Below are positions 39,454 to 50,700 of a stretch of 64,000 nucleotides of DNA, in pieces. The notes beneath the pieces are model-generated. The model was given only the letters and a program-made list of their open reading frames with translations, did not search any database and was not told the origin of the DNA. Position 1 is the first letter of the stretch. Each line of letters opens with the position of its first letter. The DNA comes from an uncultured Bacteroidota bacterium (lineage in GTDB: Bacteria > Bacteroidota > Bacteroidia > Flavobacteriales > Flavobacteriaceae): the NCBI GenBank assembly GCA_902614065.1, contig CACMJT010000001.1, forward strand, positions 241,420-305,419, in the 5' to 3' direction. Position numbers and translations under genes: made by a program.

Positions 39454-40707
39454 CTAGCTGTCACTTTTCCAGTTTTCAATCAAACTCTTGATTTCTTTCA
39501 AGAAAAGTCCACCGGTTGCACCATTAATAATTCTATGATCAAAACTCAATGACAACAAAATAATTTTTCTAATTGCAATAAAATCTCCCTTATCTGTCTC
39601 AACTACTCTCGGAAGTTTTCTTATGGCGCCAAAGGCTAATATTGCAAGTTGAGGTTGATTAATAATGGGTGTACCCATTATGTTATCGAATGTTCCAATA
39701 TTTGAGATTGTGAAAGTACCATCTTGAACATCATCAGGATTTAAATTGTTGTTTCTAGCTTTATTAACTAAGCTATTGGATGATTTAGAAATGCCTGCTA
39801 GGCTTAGCTCGTCAGCATTTTTAATTACAGGGACAATCAAACTTCCGTCTTGCAATGCTGTAGCCAAGCCAATATTTATATCCTTTTTGTAAATTACCTT
39901 ATCATCAAGTAAACTTGCATTTAAAATTGGAAAATTTCTCAAAACTTTTGACACAATTTGAATCAAAGGGTGAGTATAAGTTAATTTTTCACCATAACTA
40001 TCCAAAAATTTAGTCTTTTGATTGTCTCTCCAATTTGCTAGATTAGTTATGTCTGCCTCAATGAAGGTTTGAACATGTACGGCACTATTTTTACTATCAA
40101 GCATATGCTTTGATAATATTTTTTCCATCCTTGTAAGATCACGTACCTGGCTTTCATTTTTTGTAACATTTACTAATTCTGCTGTATAATCAACATTTTT
40201 ATTATTAGATTTTTTAATGTAACTGAGCAGATCTTTTTTTGTTATTCTTCCTGATTTACCAGTTCCCTTAATTTGATTCAATTCATCTGATGAAATATTT
40301 TCTTTTTTGACAATATTTCGCACTAATGGTGACAAAAAAACATCATCAATTTGTTCAATTTTAGTGCTTTTATTATCGTTCTCTTGCAACATTTCAATAT
40401 TTGGTATTTCTGCAATTCTGGGTTCATCAACTATTATTTCCTCATCTATATTTTTTTCAACATCTGATTTTGTTTCTATGACACAGAGCGTGTCACCTAC
40501 CTTCACTACATCATTTACTTTAAAGCAATGCTCAACGATGACTCCCTCAACTTCCGTTGGTACCTCAGAATCAACTTTATCAGTTGCAATTTCTACCACA
40601 AAATCATCTGCAGATACCTCATCGCCAACATTTTTAAGCCAACTAACAATAGTTGCTTCATCAACACTCTCCCCCATTTTAGGTAATGTCAAATTAAATT
40701 TTGCCAT
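39454..40707 (-). CDS. 2-oxo-acid dehydrogenase E2 (dihydrolipoamide acyltransferase)
   Basis: 417 residues with one lipoyl domain (1-80, lipoyl-Lys44 in ATDKVDSE), a peripheral-subunit-binding domain (about 124-163, SPLVRNIVKKENIS to SGRITKKDL), and a C-terminal acyltransferase domain ending SLSFDHRIINGATGGLFLKE. The catalytic DHRxxxG motif is present. Single-lipoyl architecture and LTLPKMGES resemble the branched-chain (BkdC-like) E2 of Flavobacteria, but pyruvate or oxoglutarate cannot be excluded. No E1 or E3 gene adjoins. Confidence 0.92.
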   Translation of the reverse strand: MAKFNLTLPKMGESVDEATIVSWLKNVGDEVSADDFVVEIATDKVDSEVPTEVEGVIVEHCFKVNDVVKVGDTLCVIETKSDVEKNIDEEIIVDEPRIAEIPNIEMLQENDNKSTKIEQIDDVFLSPLVRNIVKKENISSDELNQIKGTGKSGRITKKDLLSYIKKSNNKNVDYTAELVNVTKNESQVRDLTRMEKILSKHMLDSKNSAVHVQTFIEADITNLANWRDNQKTKFLDSYGEKLTYTHPLIQIVSKVLRNFPILNASLLDDKVIYKKDINIGLATALQDGSLIVPVIKNADELSLAGISKSSNSLVNKARNNNLNPDDVQDGTFTISNIGTFDNIMGTPIINQPQLAILAFGAIRKLPRVVETDKGDFIAIRKIILLSLSFDHRIINGATGGLFLKEIKSLIENWKSDS

Positions 40708-40752
40708 AGTAATACAGTAAAATTACCAAATTAAATTTATAAAGATTTATAT

Positions 40753-41361
40753 TTAGTTTTGATCAAAAGGGATACGCTTAACAATGCTTCTTCCCAACGT
40801 AATTTCATCTGTGTATTCGAGATTATCTCCAACAGAAACCCCTCTGGATATTGTACTGAACTTAATTGAATAATCATTAATCTTTTTGAATATGTAGTAA
40901 TTAGTTGTATCACCCTCCATTGTTGCACTCAAGGCAAATATAATTTCATTAATATTATTTTTTTTTACCCTATCCATCAATTTATCAATTGTAAGTTGAT
41001 TAGGGCCAACACCGTCTACTGGTGATATCTTTCCACCAAGAACATGATATAATCCATTAAATTGTCCAGTATTCTCAATGGCCATCACATCTCTGATGTC
41101 CTCAACGATGCATAATATCGATGAATCTCTTTTATCATTACTACAGATTCCACATATTGGCTTATCAGACAAATTACAACATTGCTCACAAAAAAGAATT
41201 CCATTTTTCAATGATTTTATCGCAGCAATTAGTTTCATAACATTTTCATCTTTTTCTTTAATTAGATTTAATGCTAGTCTCGTTGCTGTATTTTTACCAA
41301 TCCCTGGAAGTCTAGATATTTCATCAACCGCGTCTTGTAATAATTTTGATGAAAAATTCAT
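40753..41361 (-). CDS. recR: Recombination protein RecR
   Basis: Recombinational gap-repair clamp acting with RecO/RecF, 202 residues. It has helix-hairpin-helix [16 protein letters not shown], the Cys4 zinc finger [16 protein letters not shown], and a Toprim domain with [21 protein letters not shown]. The tail is [23 protein letters not shown] 41361 ([12 protein letters not shown]) is the family start; the longer frame from 41520 runs through the promoter region of the divergent symporter. The upstream TATATTTA is a one-mismatch -7 element. Confidence 0.96.
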   Translation of the reverse strand: MNFSSKLLQDAVDEISRLPGIGKNTATRLALNLIKEKDENVMKLIAAIKSLKNGILFCEQCCNLSDKPICGICSNDKRDSSILCIVEDIRDVMAIENTGQFNGLYHVLGGKISPVDGVGPNQLTIDKLMDRVKKNNINEIIFALSATMEGDTTNYYIFKKINDYSIKFSTISRGVSVGDNLEYTDEITLGRSIVKRIPFDQN

Positions 41362-41403
41362 TAGGTAAATATATAACTTGATTTTAACAGAACCATAATT
41401 AAT

Positions 41404-41411
41404 TATCTTTG
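41404..41411 (+). promoter_or_regulatory. -7 promoter element of sodium:solute symporter
   Basis: TATCTTTG fits TAnnTTTG, with a TTG at 41378-41380 as possible -33 (23-base spacer). Predicted +1 is near 41415, nine bases before ATG 41424. An upstream in-frame TTG at 41409 lies inside the box and is excluded. Confidence 0.5.
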
Positions 41412-41423
41412 AAAACAAGTAGT

Positions 41424-42887
41424 ATGAATTCTTTTTTAATTCTAGTAATAGTAGGTGTTTATTTTTTAAGCTTATTTGTAATATCACAAGTAACAAAAGG
41501 AAAATCTGACAGCCAGACATTTTTTTCAGGAAATAGAAATTCTAAGTGGTATGTTGTCGCCTTTGGTATGGTTGGAGCATCCCTGTCTGGAATAACTTTT
41601 ATTTCAGTTCCAGGTGATGTAGGGGCTATAAATTTCACATACTTTCAAGTTGTAATTGGATATTTTATAGGATATTTTATTGTTGCCTATTTACTTCTGC
41701 CCATATATTATAAAAAAGGTCTCATATCAATTTATGAGTTTCTTGGTGATAGATTTGGGAAATTCTCTCACAAAACAGGAGCCTTCTTTTTTTTTATTTC
41801 AAGAGTTTTAGGCGCCTCTTTCAGGTTATTTCTTGTAGCAATTGTTCTTCAAGAATTTATTTTTGATCAATGGGGAATTCCATTTGAAATTACTGTGACA
41901 TTTTCAATAATTTTGATATGGCTTTATACATTTCAAGGTGGCATTAAAACTGTAATTTGGACAGATACAATTCAAACTTTTTTCATGATCCTATCAGTTT
42001 TGATCTCAATATTTTTTATCACTAATAGTTTTGATCAAACACTATTAGAATACTTAAATTCTGAATTCTATTCAAAAAAAAGCCAAGTTTTTATATTTGA
42101 TGACTTTTATAACAAAAGTTACTTCATGAAGTCCTTTTTAGGAGGAATGTTCATTACAATCTGTATGACAGGATTAGACCAAGATATGATGCAAAAAAAT
42201 TTAACATGTAAAAACCTTGGCGATGCTCAAAAAAATATGATTGTGTTTAGTTTCGTTCTTGTATTTGTAACTTTTATATTTTTGGTTTTAGGCTCAATAT
42301 TATTTAAATATGTTGAAATTAATGATGTTCAAATTCCAGACCTAAATGGGCGTCCAAATACAGATTTATTGTTTCCTTTAATTGCCTTTAGTGGCGATTT
42401 TGGTTTAGTTTTGCCCATAATATTTCTAATTGGACTGGTTGCAGCTGCTTACAGCAGTGCAGACAGTGCCCTAACATCATTAACAACCTCATTTTGTGTT
42501 GACTTTTTAAACATAGAACAATACAATCAAATAAAACAAAAAAAAATAAGAGTAATAATTCATGTATTGATGAGTATTATTTTACTACTAACTATAGTTA
42601 TTTATAAAAACCTTCTTAGCACAAGTGTAATTGACAGCTTGTTAATTATTGCGGGATTTACTTATGGTCCGCTTCTTGGACTATTTAGTTTTGGGATTTT
42701 TACAAATCATAAAATACATGACAAGTATAGCATAATCGTTTGTATACTTTCTGTGATTTTCACAAGTTTAATATTCTATGACCCTTTATCCGTTTTTGAA
42801 AAATATCAAATTGGCTATGAACTTTTACCAATTAATGGATTAATCACATTCTTGGGCTTACATTTGATAAGAAAGACTACCACTTAA
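41424..42887 (+). CDS. Sodium:solute symporter (SSS family)
   Basis: Polytopic inner-membrane Na+-coupled transporter, 487 residues, about 13 hydrophobic segments. The family's core is clear: [19 protein letters not shown] after the first helix, [10 protein letters not shown], and [34 protein letters not shown], with the Na+-site serines and threonines, is the SSS signature. The substrate cannot be told from sequence. Its 3' end overlaps convergent fabH by 11 bases. It is divergent from recR across 62 bases. Confidence 0.93.
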   Translation: MNSFLILVIVGVYFLSLFVISQVTKGKSDSQTFFSGNRNSKWYVVAFGMVGASLSGITFISVPGDVGAINFTYFQVVIGYFIGYFIVAYLLLPIYYKKGLISIYEFLGDRFGKFSHKTGAFFFFISRVLGASFRLFLVAIVLQEFIFDQWGIPFEITVTFSIILIWLYTFQGGIKTVIWTDTIQTFFMILSVLISIFFITNSFDQTLLEYLNSEFYSKKSQVFIFDDFYNKSYFMKSFLGGMFITICMTGLDQDMMQKNLTCKNLGDAQKNMIVFSFVLVFVTFIFLVLGSILFKYVEINDVQIPDLNGRPNTDLLFPLIAFSGDFGLVLPIIFLIGLVAAAYSSADSALTSLTTSFCVDFLNIEQYNQIKQKKIRVIIHVLMSIILLLTIVIYKNLLSTSVIDSLLIIAGFTYGPLLGLFSFGIFTNHKIHDKYSIIVCILSVIFTSLIFYDPLSVFEKYQIGYELLPINGLITFLGLHLIRKTTT

Positions 42888-43872
42888 TTACCGCACTTCC
42901 CCAGGTAAAACCACTACCAAAAGCAGCTAATACTACAATATCATTCTTTTTTATCAAATTTGATTGGTATGCTTCTGTCAAAGCAATTGGAATTGAAGCG
43001 GCAGTTGTATTTCCATATTTCATTATGTTGTTAAAAACTTGAGAATCAGAGAGTTTTAATTTTTTTTGAATAAATTGACTTATCCTAAGATTTGCTTGAT
43101 GAGGAATGAGTAATGAAATATCATCTATATTTAAATTTGAATATTCTAAACCTTCTTTAATTACTTGCTCAAACCTGACTACTGCATTTTTAAACACAAA
43201 ATTTCCATTCATATATGGCCAATATGACTCATCAGTTTGATCAGATTTTATTTTATCAATCCAATGGGTAGTTGCTGGTTTAATAACTGCTAATTCCTCA
43301 GCATATTTTCCCTCCGAGTGGAGATGTGTAGATAATATGCCATTTTCTGATTCAGTAGAAGAAATTACGGCAGCACCAGCACCATCACCAAAAATTACTG
43401 AGACTGATCTGCCTTTTGTTGATTTATCCAATCCTCCGGAATGAATTTCACTACCAACTAGCAATATATTTTTATACATACCCGACTTAATATACTGATC
43501 GGCAATCGACAAACCATAGATGAATCCTGAACATTGATTTCTGACATCTAAGGCACCAATTTCCTTGATGCCAAGATTTCGTTGTAAAAGAACACCTGAG
43601 CCTGGAAAATAATAGTCTGGGCTTAAAGTAGAGAAGATTATAAAGTCAATATCATTTTTATCGATTCCAGCATCTGCTATTGCCTTTTCAGCTGCATATG
43701 TACCCATGAGAGATGTTGTAAGCTTTTTATCATTAACCCATCTCCTATTCTTAATTCCGGTCCTTTCAGAAATCCAATCATCGGATGTTTCCATGAGTTT
43801 TGATAAATCATCATTCGATACAATATTTTCTGGAACAAAAAAACCTAAGCCTGTTATTTTCGATCTAAACAT
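42877..43872 (-). CDS. fabH: 3-oxoacyl-[ACP] synthase III
   Basis: Condenses acyl-CoA with malonyl-ACP to start fatty-acid synthesis, 331 residues. The catalytic triad is Cys114 in VRNQCSGFIYG, His258 in LIPHQANLR and Asn288 in KYGNTTAAS. WISERTGIKNRRW near 33-45 and the FGDGAGAAVI loop are also typical. It is not in a plsX-fabH cluster, and since many Bacteroidota carry several KASIII genes it might instead prime a special lipid. Convergent with the symporter, divergent from htpG. Confidence 0.9.
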   Translation of the reverse strand: MFRSKITGLGFFVPENIVSNDDLSKLMETSDDWISERTGIKNRRWVNDKKLTTSLMGTYAAEKAIADAGIDKNDIDFIIFSTLSPDYYFPGSGVLLQRNLGIKEIGALDVRNQCSGFIYGLSIADQYIKSGMYKNILLVGSEIHSGGLDKSTKGRSVSVIFGDGAGAAVISSTESENGILSTHLHSEGKYAEELAVIKPATTHWIDKIKSDQTDESYWPYMNGNFVFKNAVVRFEQVIKEGLEYSNLNIDDISLLIPHQANLRISQFIQKKLKLSDSQVFNNIMKYGNTTAASIPIALTEAYQSNLIKKNDIVVLAAFGSGFTWGSAVIKW

Positions 43873-43894
43873 AGCATTTGCAATTTAATCAAAA

Positions 43895-43907
43895 TTGTCA
43901 TTTTGTC
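43895..43907. promoter_or_regulatory. TGTC direct repeat upstream of htpG
   Basis: TTGTCATTTTGTC: two TGTC units eight bases apart, as in the hsp20 upstream cluster. It lies just upstream of the proposed htpG promoter and 51-63 bases before its ATG. Confidence 0.35.
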
Positions 43908-43938
43908 GGTATTTTTTGTTTGGTATATGATTTGAAAA

Positions 43939-43946
43939 TATATTTG
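43939..43946 (+). promoter_or_regulatory. -7 promoter element of htpG
   Basis: TATATTTG, a full TAnnTTTG match, with TTTG at 43919-43922 as -33 (16-base spacer). Predicted +1 near 43950, an eight-base leader. Confidence 0.5.
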
Positions 43947-43957
43947 AAAAAAAAACT

Positions 43958-45832
43958 ATGGCAAAAGGAAAAATTAACGTTTCAGTTGAAAATATATTCC
44001 CCTTAATTAAAAAGTTTCTGTACAGTGATCAAGAAATTTTTTTAAGGGAATTGATTTCCAACGCTACAGATGCAACTTTGAAGTTAAAACATCTCTCTAA
44101 CATAGGTGAATTTAAAGATGAGTATGGAGAACCTATAATTGAAGTCAAGATAGACAAGAAAAATAAAAGACTACACATTATTGATCAGGGCATCGGAATG
44201 ACTGGCGATGAAATAAAAAAATATATCAATGAAGTGGCTTTCTCTGGCGCAGAGGAGTTTTTAGAAAAATATAAAGATTCTGCCAAAGACAGTGGTATAA
44301 TTGGTCATTTTGGTTTGGGCTTTTACTCAGCATTTATGGTTTCAGATTCAGTAGAAATCATTTCAAAATCACATAAAAAAGATCCTGCCGTACACTGGAA
44401 ATGTGATGGATCTCCAGAGTATTCACTTACAGATGCTAAAAAGACTGATCGTGGAACAGAAATTATTCTTAATATTTCAAAAGATTCAAAATCCTTTTTA
44501 GAAGAAAACACTATAAGGAAACTTCTAAAAAAATATAATCGCTTCATGCCAGTTCCAATAAAGTTTGGACAGAAAGAAATTTCAAAGAAAGTTGGAGAAG
44601 GAAAAGATGAAAAGGAAATTAAAGAAACTGTTGATGATATAATCAATATAACTGAGCCAGCTTGGACTAAAAAACCCAAGGATTTGAAAGATGAAGATTA
44701 CAATAAATTTTACAAAGATTTATATCCAATGAATTTTGAAGATCCACTTTTTAATATTCATCTAAACGTGGATTATCCATTTACACTAACTGGAATATTG
44801 TTTTTCCCTAAAATCAAGAATGATATAAATATTCAAAAAGATAAAATTCAGTTATTTCAAAATCAAGTTTTTGTCACTGATAACGTGGAGGGAATTGTTC
44901 CAGAGTTCTTAACACTTCTAAGAGGAGTAATTGACTCGCCTGATATACCTTTGAATGTCTCAAGAAGTTACCTTCAAGTTGACTCTGCTGTTAAGAAAAT
45001 ATCCAACTACATCACTCGAAAGGTGGGAGATAAATTAAACTCATTAATTAAAAAAGACAGAAAAAAATATGAAGAAAAATGGAATGATATAAAAATTATC
45101 ATTGAATATGGAATGCTAAGTGAAGATAAATTTTTTGAAAAATCTGACAGCTTCTCAATCTATCCTGATACAAATAATAATTTTTATACGTTCGATGAGC
45201 TCATTAAGAATATTGAAAAAAGTCAAACTGATAAGGACGGTAAGACTATTATTCTATATGCATCAAATATTGATGAACAGGACTCATATATTAAAGCAGC
45301 TGAATCGAAGGGATATAAAGTTCTTTTGCTTGACTCACCAATTGTCCCTCATCTTATTCAAAAACTTGAGTCTAAAAAAGAAAATATCTCATTCGCCAGA
45401 GTTGATTCTAACTCAATTGATAATTTAATTAAAAAAGAAGACAACATTATTTCAAAGCTGAATGATAAAGAAAAAGATAAGTTAAAAAATTATATTGAGG
45501 CAGTTATTCCAAAAGAGAAATATACAATACAATTAGAAGCTTTGGATAGCAAAGAGCTCCCATTTATTATAACTCAACCTGAGTTCATGAGGAGAATGAA
45601 AGATATGCAACAATCTGGTGGAAACAACATGTTTGGATCTATGCCTGAAATACATAATGTAGTCATCAATGTTAATAATGATTTAGTAAATACAATTTTT
45701 AATTCAAAATCCAAAGTAAAAAGAGAAAGATTAATAAAACAATCCCTAGATCTTGCAAGATTATCACAGAACTTACTGAAGGGTGAAGAACTTACATCAT
45801 TTATCAAACGAAGCTTTGATATCATTAAATAA
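43958..45832 (+). CDS. htpG: Molecular chaperone HtpG (Hsp90)
   Basis: ATP-dependent Hsp90 chaperone, 624 residues. The GHKL ATPase domain has LRELISNATDATLKL (Glu and Asn for ATP hydrolysis and Mg2+), IIDQGIGMTGDEI, GHFGLGFYSAFMV and DRGTEI. The middle domain has the LNVSRSYLQ catalytic-loop arginine. The C-terminal dimerisation domain runs from about 510. It is full length for the family. It has its own promoter with an upstream TGTC repeat shared with hsp20. A small lipoprotein gene follows after four bases. Confidence 0.97.
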   Translation: MAKGKINVSVENIFPLIKKFLYSDQEIFLRELISNATDATLKLKHLSNIGEFKDEYGEPIIEVKIDKKNKRLHIIDQGIGMTGDEIKKYINEVAFSGAEEFLEKYKDSAKDSGIIGHFGLGFYSAFMVSDSVEIISKSHKKDPAVHWKCDGSPEYSLTDAKKTDRGTEIILNISKDSKSFLEENTIRKLLKKYNRFMPVPIKFGQKEISKKVGEGKDEKEIKETVDDIINITEPAWTKKPKDLKDEDYNKFYKDLYPMNFEDPLFNIHLNVDYPFTLTGILFFPKIKNDINIQKDKIQLFQNQVFVTDNVEGIVPEFLTLLRGVIDSPDIPLNVSRSYLQVDSAVKKISNYITRKVGDKLNSLIKKDRKKYEEKWNDIKIIIEYGMLSEDKFFEKSDSFSIYPDTNNNFYTFDELIKNIEKSQTDKDGKTIILYASNIDEQDSYIKAAESKGYKVLLLDSPIVPHLIQKLESKKENISFARVDSNSIDNLIKKEDNIISKLNDKEKDKLKNYIEAVIPKEKYTIQLEALDSKELPFIITQPEFMRRMKDMQQSGGNNMFGSMPEIHNVVINVNNDLVNTIFNSKSKVKRERLIKQSLDLARLSQNLLKGEELTSFIKRSFDIIK

Positions 45833-45836
45833 AGAA

Positions 45837-46514
45837 ATGAGATATTTTTTAGTTTTATTTTTTTTGTTTTTAAGTTGTTCAAAAACTGAGAATTTAAACA
45901 ATTTCTCGCTACGTGTCGAAGTTGATGGATTAAAAAAAGGGACTCTCTATCTTGAAAAGTTTAATGATTCTAGTTTATTTAAAATTGACTCTGGATATTT
46001 TAATGGTAATAATTCAGTTGAATTTAAGGGAAAAATAGAAGGTCCTGAAATCATGATACTTTCTCTGACTTATGAAAATGAATTGGTACCGAAACAACTT
46101 CCTTTTTTTGTTGAAAAATCAGAAATGATTGTAAAAACCCGTTTAAAAGACTTTGGCTATAAGGTATATTCAAAAGGTTCAAAAAATGATTCTATCTACA
46201 GAGAATATCTTGAAATAAATAAAAAATTTAATAATGAAAAATTAGATTTAATTTCCAAATCTTTGGAATTTAAGAAGCTTAATGATATAGATTCAATTAA
46301 TTTCTATGATCAAAAACTTACAACTGCAAACAAAAGACAGTTTTTACACAATGCAAACTTTGCAATAAGGCATTCTGAATATACAATAGCTCCATATATT
46401 GCAATTACAGATTTAAGAGAATCCAATACAATTCTAGATACAATCTATAAGAGTTTGGAAAAGGGGATTAAAAAATCAAAATATGCTTTGGAACTGAAAT
46501 CTCTTATTAATTAG
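45837..46514 (+). CDS. DUF4369 lipoprotein
   Basis: 225 residues with a lipoprotein signal (MRYFLVLFFLFLSC, lipobox LFLSC, Cys14). Residues 22-105 resemble DUF4369, the N-terminal domain of many Bacteroidota thioredoxin-like lipoproteins (VDGLKKGTLYLEKFNDSSLFKIDSG). The rest is helical and lacks the thioredoxin CxxC domain that usually follows, so it may bind rather than reduce. The start is set at 45837 because the longer frame from 45783 lies within htpG and has no signal peptide. It ends four bases into the convergent queD. Confidence 0.82.
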   Translation: MRYFLVLFFLFLSCSKTENLNNFSLRVEVDGLKKGTLYLEKFNDSSLFKIDSGYFNGNNSVEFKGKIEGPEIMILSLTYENELVPKQLPFFVEKSEMIVKTRLKDFGYKVYSKGSKNDSIYREYLEINKKFNNEKLDLISKSLEFKKLNDIDSINFYDQKLTTANKRQFLHNANFAIRHSEYTIAPYIAITDLRESNTILDTIYKSLEKGIKKSKYALELKSLIN

Positions 46515-46918
46515 CCAGAATATTCAACATAATTTCTTGGAGTCTCATAAAGCACAATACTCAGTTTACAATCTATTTTTATTGCACTTTTTAGTTTATT
46601 CCAGATAAATATTGCAAGATTTTCAGTTGTTGGTATTACATCCTTGAAATGGGGAATATCAAGGTTGAGATTTTTATGATCCAACAAGTCTTCAACTTCT
46701 GTTTTAATTATTTTCTTCAAATCTGATAAATCCATAACCATTCCTGTTTTAGGATCAATATCTCCAAGTATTTTTACTATTAATTCATAATTATGACCAT
46801 GGAAATTCTCATAACTACACTTTCCAAAAATTTCAAAATTTTCATCATTTGATAAAACTGGATTATAAAGTTTATGAGCAGCGTTGAAATGAGCTTTTCT
46901 ACAGATTGTTATTTTCAT
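46511..46918 (-). CDS. queD: 6-carboxytetrahydropterin / 6-pyruvoyltetrahydropterin synthase family (QueD-like)
   Basis: T-fold enzyme of 135 residues. Zinc is bound by His15, His40 and His42 (FNAAHKL and FHGHNY), with the catalytic Cys34 in GKCSYENFHGH. Cys and the first HGH histidine are six apart, as in eukaryotic-type PTPS (CNNPNGHGH-like), rather than the shorter spacing of E. coli QueD. LDHKNLN and PTTENLA complete the site. It probably acts in queuosine synthesis, but pterin synthesis is possible. It overlaps idi by 20 bases. Confidence 0.9.
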   Translation of the reverse strand: MKITICRKAHFNAAHKLYNPVLSNDENFEIFGKCSYENFHGHNYELIVKILGDIDPKTGMVMDLSDLKKIIKTEVEDLLDHKNLNLDIPHFKDVIPTTENLAIFIWNKLKSAIKIDCKLSIVLYETPRNYVEYSG

Positions 46919-47432
46919 AATCTAAAAAATATAATGAATAGTCTTGAACTATTTTTTTTAACCAAAAAGTAAATTTAGTAGGATTTTCTGCAATTTCAAG
47001 CAGAAGTTGTTTGAAATTGATCCACCGAAAATCTGATGCCTCGTCTATATTAAGTGTTGGGTCAGAATTATATTTTCCAAAAAAAACATGATCATATTCA
47101 TATTCAACTAAACCATTCTCAAAATTGGTTTTATATATAAATGAAAAAACTTCTTTTAAATTTGTCTCAATACCCATTTCCTCAACCAATCTAAGAGTGG
47201 CATAATCGATAATTGATTTATCACTGTAGGGATGACTACAACAAGTATTTGACCACAAACTAGCAGAATGATACTTTGATTCAGATCTTTTTTGTAATAA
47301 GATCTCATTTTTATCATTAAATATAAAAATTGAGAAGGCTCTATGAAGTAATCCTTTTTTGTGAGCTTCTAACTTATCTTCCGTCCCAATCTCATTGTTT
47401 TTTTCATCAACTAAAACAACTCTATTGAACAT
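46899..47432 (-). CDS. idi: Isopentenyl-diphosphate delta-isomerase, type I
   Basis: Interconverts IPP and DMAPP in isoprenoid synthesis, 177 residues with a Nudix-like fold. LLHRAFSIFIFNDKNEILLQ is near 28-47, and the catalytic Cys lies in LWSNTCCSHPY near 62-72. The Nudix-like helix is LRLVEEMGI, and the second catalytic Glu is in VEYEYDHVF. It is cotranscribed with queD through a 20-base overlap and lies four bases after DUF3467. Confidence 0.94.
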   Translation of the reverse strand: MFNRVVLVDEKNNEIGTEDKLEAHKKGLLHRAFSIFIFNDKNEILLQKRSESKYHSASLWSNTCCSHPYSDKSIIDYATLRLVEEMGIETNLKEVFSFIYKTNFENGLVEYEYDHVFFGKYNSDPTLNIDEASDFRWINFKQLLLEIAENPTKFTFWLKKIVQDYSLYFLDYENNNL

Positions 47433-47436
47433 CTAA

Positions 47437-47742
47437 CTACGCTTCTCCTTTTGGCCCGAAATTGATAGGAATATTTTCAAATTCAAAACCTTTAATTTCA
47501 CCAAAATTTTTTTCGTACCTAGAAATATTTTCACTAATGGCTTTTAAGAATTTTTTGGCATGTTGCGGGGTTAATATTAACCGAGAGCAAACTTTAGCTT
47601 TGGGTGAACCAGGCATGATATTAACAAAATCTAGAACAAATTCAGTGGGCGAATGATTAACAACAACTAAATTAGAATACTGACCTTGAGCAGTTTTTTC
47701 ATCAAGCTCAATATTAATGTTCTTTGTTTTTTCATTCTTCAT
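47437..47742 (-). CDS. DUF3467 protein
   Basis: 101 residues, no signal peptide. It matches the small DUF3467 family ([25 protein letters not shown] then [17 protein letters not shown]). Family members commonly follow rpoC in Bacteroidota; function unknown. Its start overlaps the rpoC end by 11 bases, so it is made with RNA polymerase. Confidence 0.9.
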   Translation of the reverse strand: MKNEKTKNINIELDEKTAQGQYSNLVVVNHSPTEFVLDFVNIMPGSPKAKVCSRLILTPQHAKKFLKAISENISRYEKNFGEIKGFEFENIPINFGPKGEA

Positions 47743-50700
47743 TGTATCTTATTTTTTTATGTTCCAATAAATCCTCATACTCATCAACATATCCCACGAT
47801 TACATCGCTATATTCTCTGTTTCCAGTACCTGCTGGTATTTTATGACCAACAATTACATTTTCTTTCAAACCAGATAATTCATCTACTCTACCATTCACC
47901 GCGGCCTCATTCAATACTTTAGTTGTTTCCTGGAAAGAAGCAGCAGAAATAAATGATTTAGTTTGTAATGATGCTCTGGTGATTCCTTGAAGAATTGGAG
48001 TGCCCGTCGCATTAACAGCATCTCGAGCAACAACTAAATTTTTATCCTCTCTTTTGAGTAGAGAATTCTCGTCTCTGAGTTCTCGTGCTGAAACAATTTG
48101 TCCTTCCTTGAGATTCACTGAATCTCCAATAGACTCAACAACTTTTTTTCCATACAAATTATCATTCTCAGCAATAAACTCATTTTTATGAATTATCTGA
48201 CCTTCAAGAAATACAGTATCGCCTGAATCTTGTATTTGAACTTTTTGCATCATTTGCCTAATTAATACCTCAAAATGTTTGTCATTTATTTTAACGCCTT
48301 GAAGTCTATATACTTCTTGTACTTCATTAACTAGATATTGTTGAACTGCAGAAGGACCTTTGATATTTAAAATATCGTTAGGTGTAATTGAACCATCAGA
48401 CAAGGGCATACCTGCCTTAACAAAGTCATTCTCCTGAACCAAAATTTGATTTGACAATTTAACAAGATACTTTTTAATCTCTCCTGTTTTTGCTTCTACA
48501 ATTATTTCCCTATTACCTCTCTTAATTTTTCCAAATGAAACAACCCCGTCAATCTCACTAACGATTGCAGGATTTGAAGGGTTTCTGGCCTCGAACAATT
48601 CTGTTACTCTAGGTAAACCACCTGTGATATCTCCAGATTTTGCTGATTTACGTGGAATCTTAACCAAAATTTTACCAGTTTCAACTTTTTCTGAATCATC
48701 AACCATTAAATGGGCACCAACAGGCAGGTTGTATGTTCTTAGAATTTTACCTTTTGAATCTTTTACATGTAATGTTGGTATTAGTTTTTTATTTCTAGAC
48801 TCCGATATAACTTTTTCTCTGAATCCGGTTTGTTCATCAATCTCAACTTGATAAGTTATACCCTGTTCAATATTCTCATATTCAATTTTACCAGCAAACT
48901 CAGAAACAATAACACCATTGTATGGATCCCACTTGCAAATCAAATCATCCTTCTTGATCTTTTTATTGTTTTTAACATTTATAGAAGCACCATAAGGAAT
49001 AATATTGGAACTTAATACAATACCTGTTTTAGTATCGATAATCTTAATTTCACATGTTCTAGAGATCACCAAATCAACTTGGTTACCCTCATTGTCAGTT
49101 GATTTTACAGTTTTTAAATCATCAATTTCAGTTGTTCCATCAAATTTTGATAATAACTGGTTTTCTTCGGAAATATTACCAGCAATACCACCGACATGGA
49201 ATGTCCTGAGTGTAAGCTGGGTTCCTGGCTCTCCTATCGATTGAGCAGCAATAACACCAACAGCTTCACCAATTTGAACCATTTTTCCAGTAGCTAGGTT
49301 TCTACCATAACATTTTGAACAAATCCCTCTTTTTGCCTCACATGTCAATGGCGATCTCACCTCAACTTCATCAATTGGGGAATCTTCAATCTGTTTTGCT
49401 TCAATTTCACCAATTTGTTCACCAGCGCCAACTATCAATTCATTATTGATAGGATTATATATGTTATGTAAAGATACTCTACCAAGGATTCTATCTTCAA
49501 GTGTTTCTACAACCTCCTCGTTCTTCTTTAAAGCTTTAACAGTTAATCCTCTTAAGGTGTTACAATCATCAATATTTACGATGACGTCTTGGGCAACATC
49601 AACAAGACGTCTGGTAAGATATCCTGCATCAGCTGTTTTTAGTGCAGTATCTGCAAGACCCTTTCTGGCTCCATGAGTTGAAATAAAATATTCTAATATA
49701 GAAAGTCCTTCTTTAAAGTTTGATAAAATTGGGTTCTCAATAATTTCACCACCACCAGATGAAGATTTTTTGGGCTTAGCCATCAAACCTCTCATACCTG
49801 TTAATTGTCTAATCTGTTCCTTAGATCCTCGTGCACCTGAATCAAGCATCATATATACAGAATTAAATCCTTGCTTATCTTCACTTATCCTTTTCATTGC
49901 AAGTTCTGTCAGTGCAGCGTTTGATGATGTCCAAACATCGATAACTTGGTTATATCTTTCGTTATTTGTAATAAGACCCATATTATAGTTTGATATTATA
50001 GTGTCAACTTCTTTGTTTGCATCACCAATCATATCAGTTTTTTCTCCAGGTATTATAATATCACCTAAACTAAATGAAAGACCTCCGCGGAAGGCATAAC
50101 CAAATCCCATATCTTTGATTTTATCAAGGAATTCAGCAGTTTCAGGAACACTAGTTAAATTTAAAATTCTACCAATAATATCTCTGAGAGATTTTTTGGT
50201 TAATACTTCATTTATATAACCAGCTTTCTCAGGAACAACCTCATTAAACATAACTCTACCAACTGTAGTTTCAATAATTTTATTTATGAGTTCTCCATTT
50301 TGATCCAAGTCTTTAGTTCTTAACTTTATGCTCGCATTCAGGTCAACTTTATTTTCATTGTAAGCTATTTTTACTTCTTCATGTGAATAAAAAATCAACC
50401 CCTCTCCTTTGACAAGCTCATCTTTTGTACTTAGTTTTTTCTTAGTCATGTAGTAAAGTCCTAAAACCATATCTTGTGAAGGTACTGTAATAGGTGATCC
50501 ATTAGCGGGATTTAAAATATTGTGAGACGCTAACATTAATAACTGTGACTCTAAAATTGCTTCAGGACCCAAAGGAAGATGTACTGCCATTTGATCCCCA
50601 TCAAAGTCTGCATTAAATGCAGTACAAACAAGTGGATGAACTTGGATTGCTTTACCTTCAATAAGAATAGGTTGAAATGCTTGAATTCCAAGTCGATGGA

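Noticed and set aside
41362..41520. Longer RecR frame
   Set aside because: The extra 53 residues cover the divergent symporter's promoter and start; RecR family proteins begin at the ATG at 41361.
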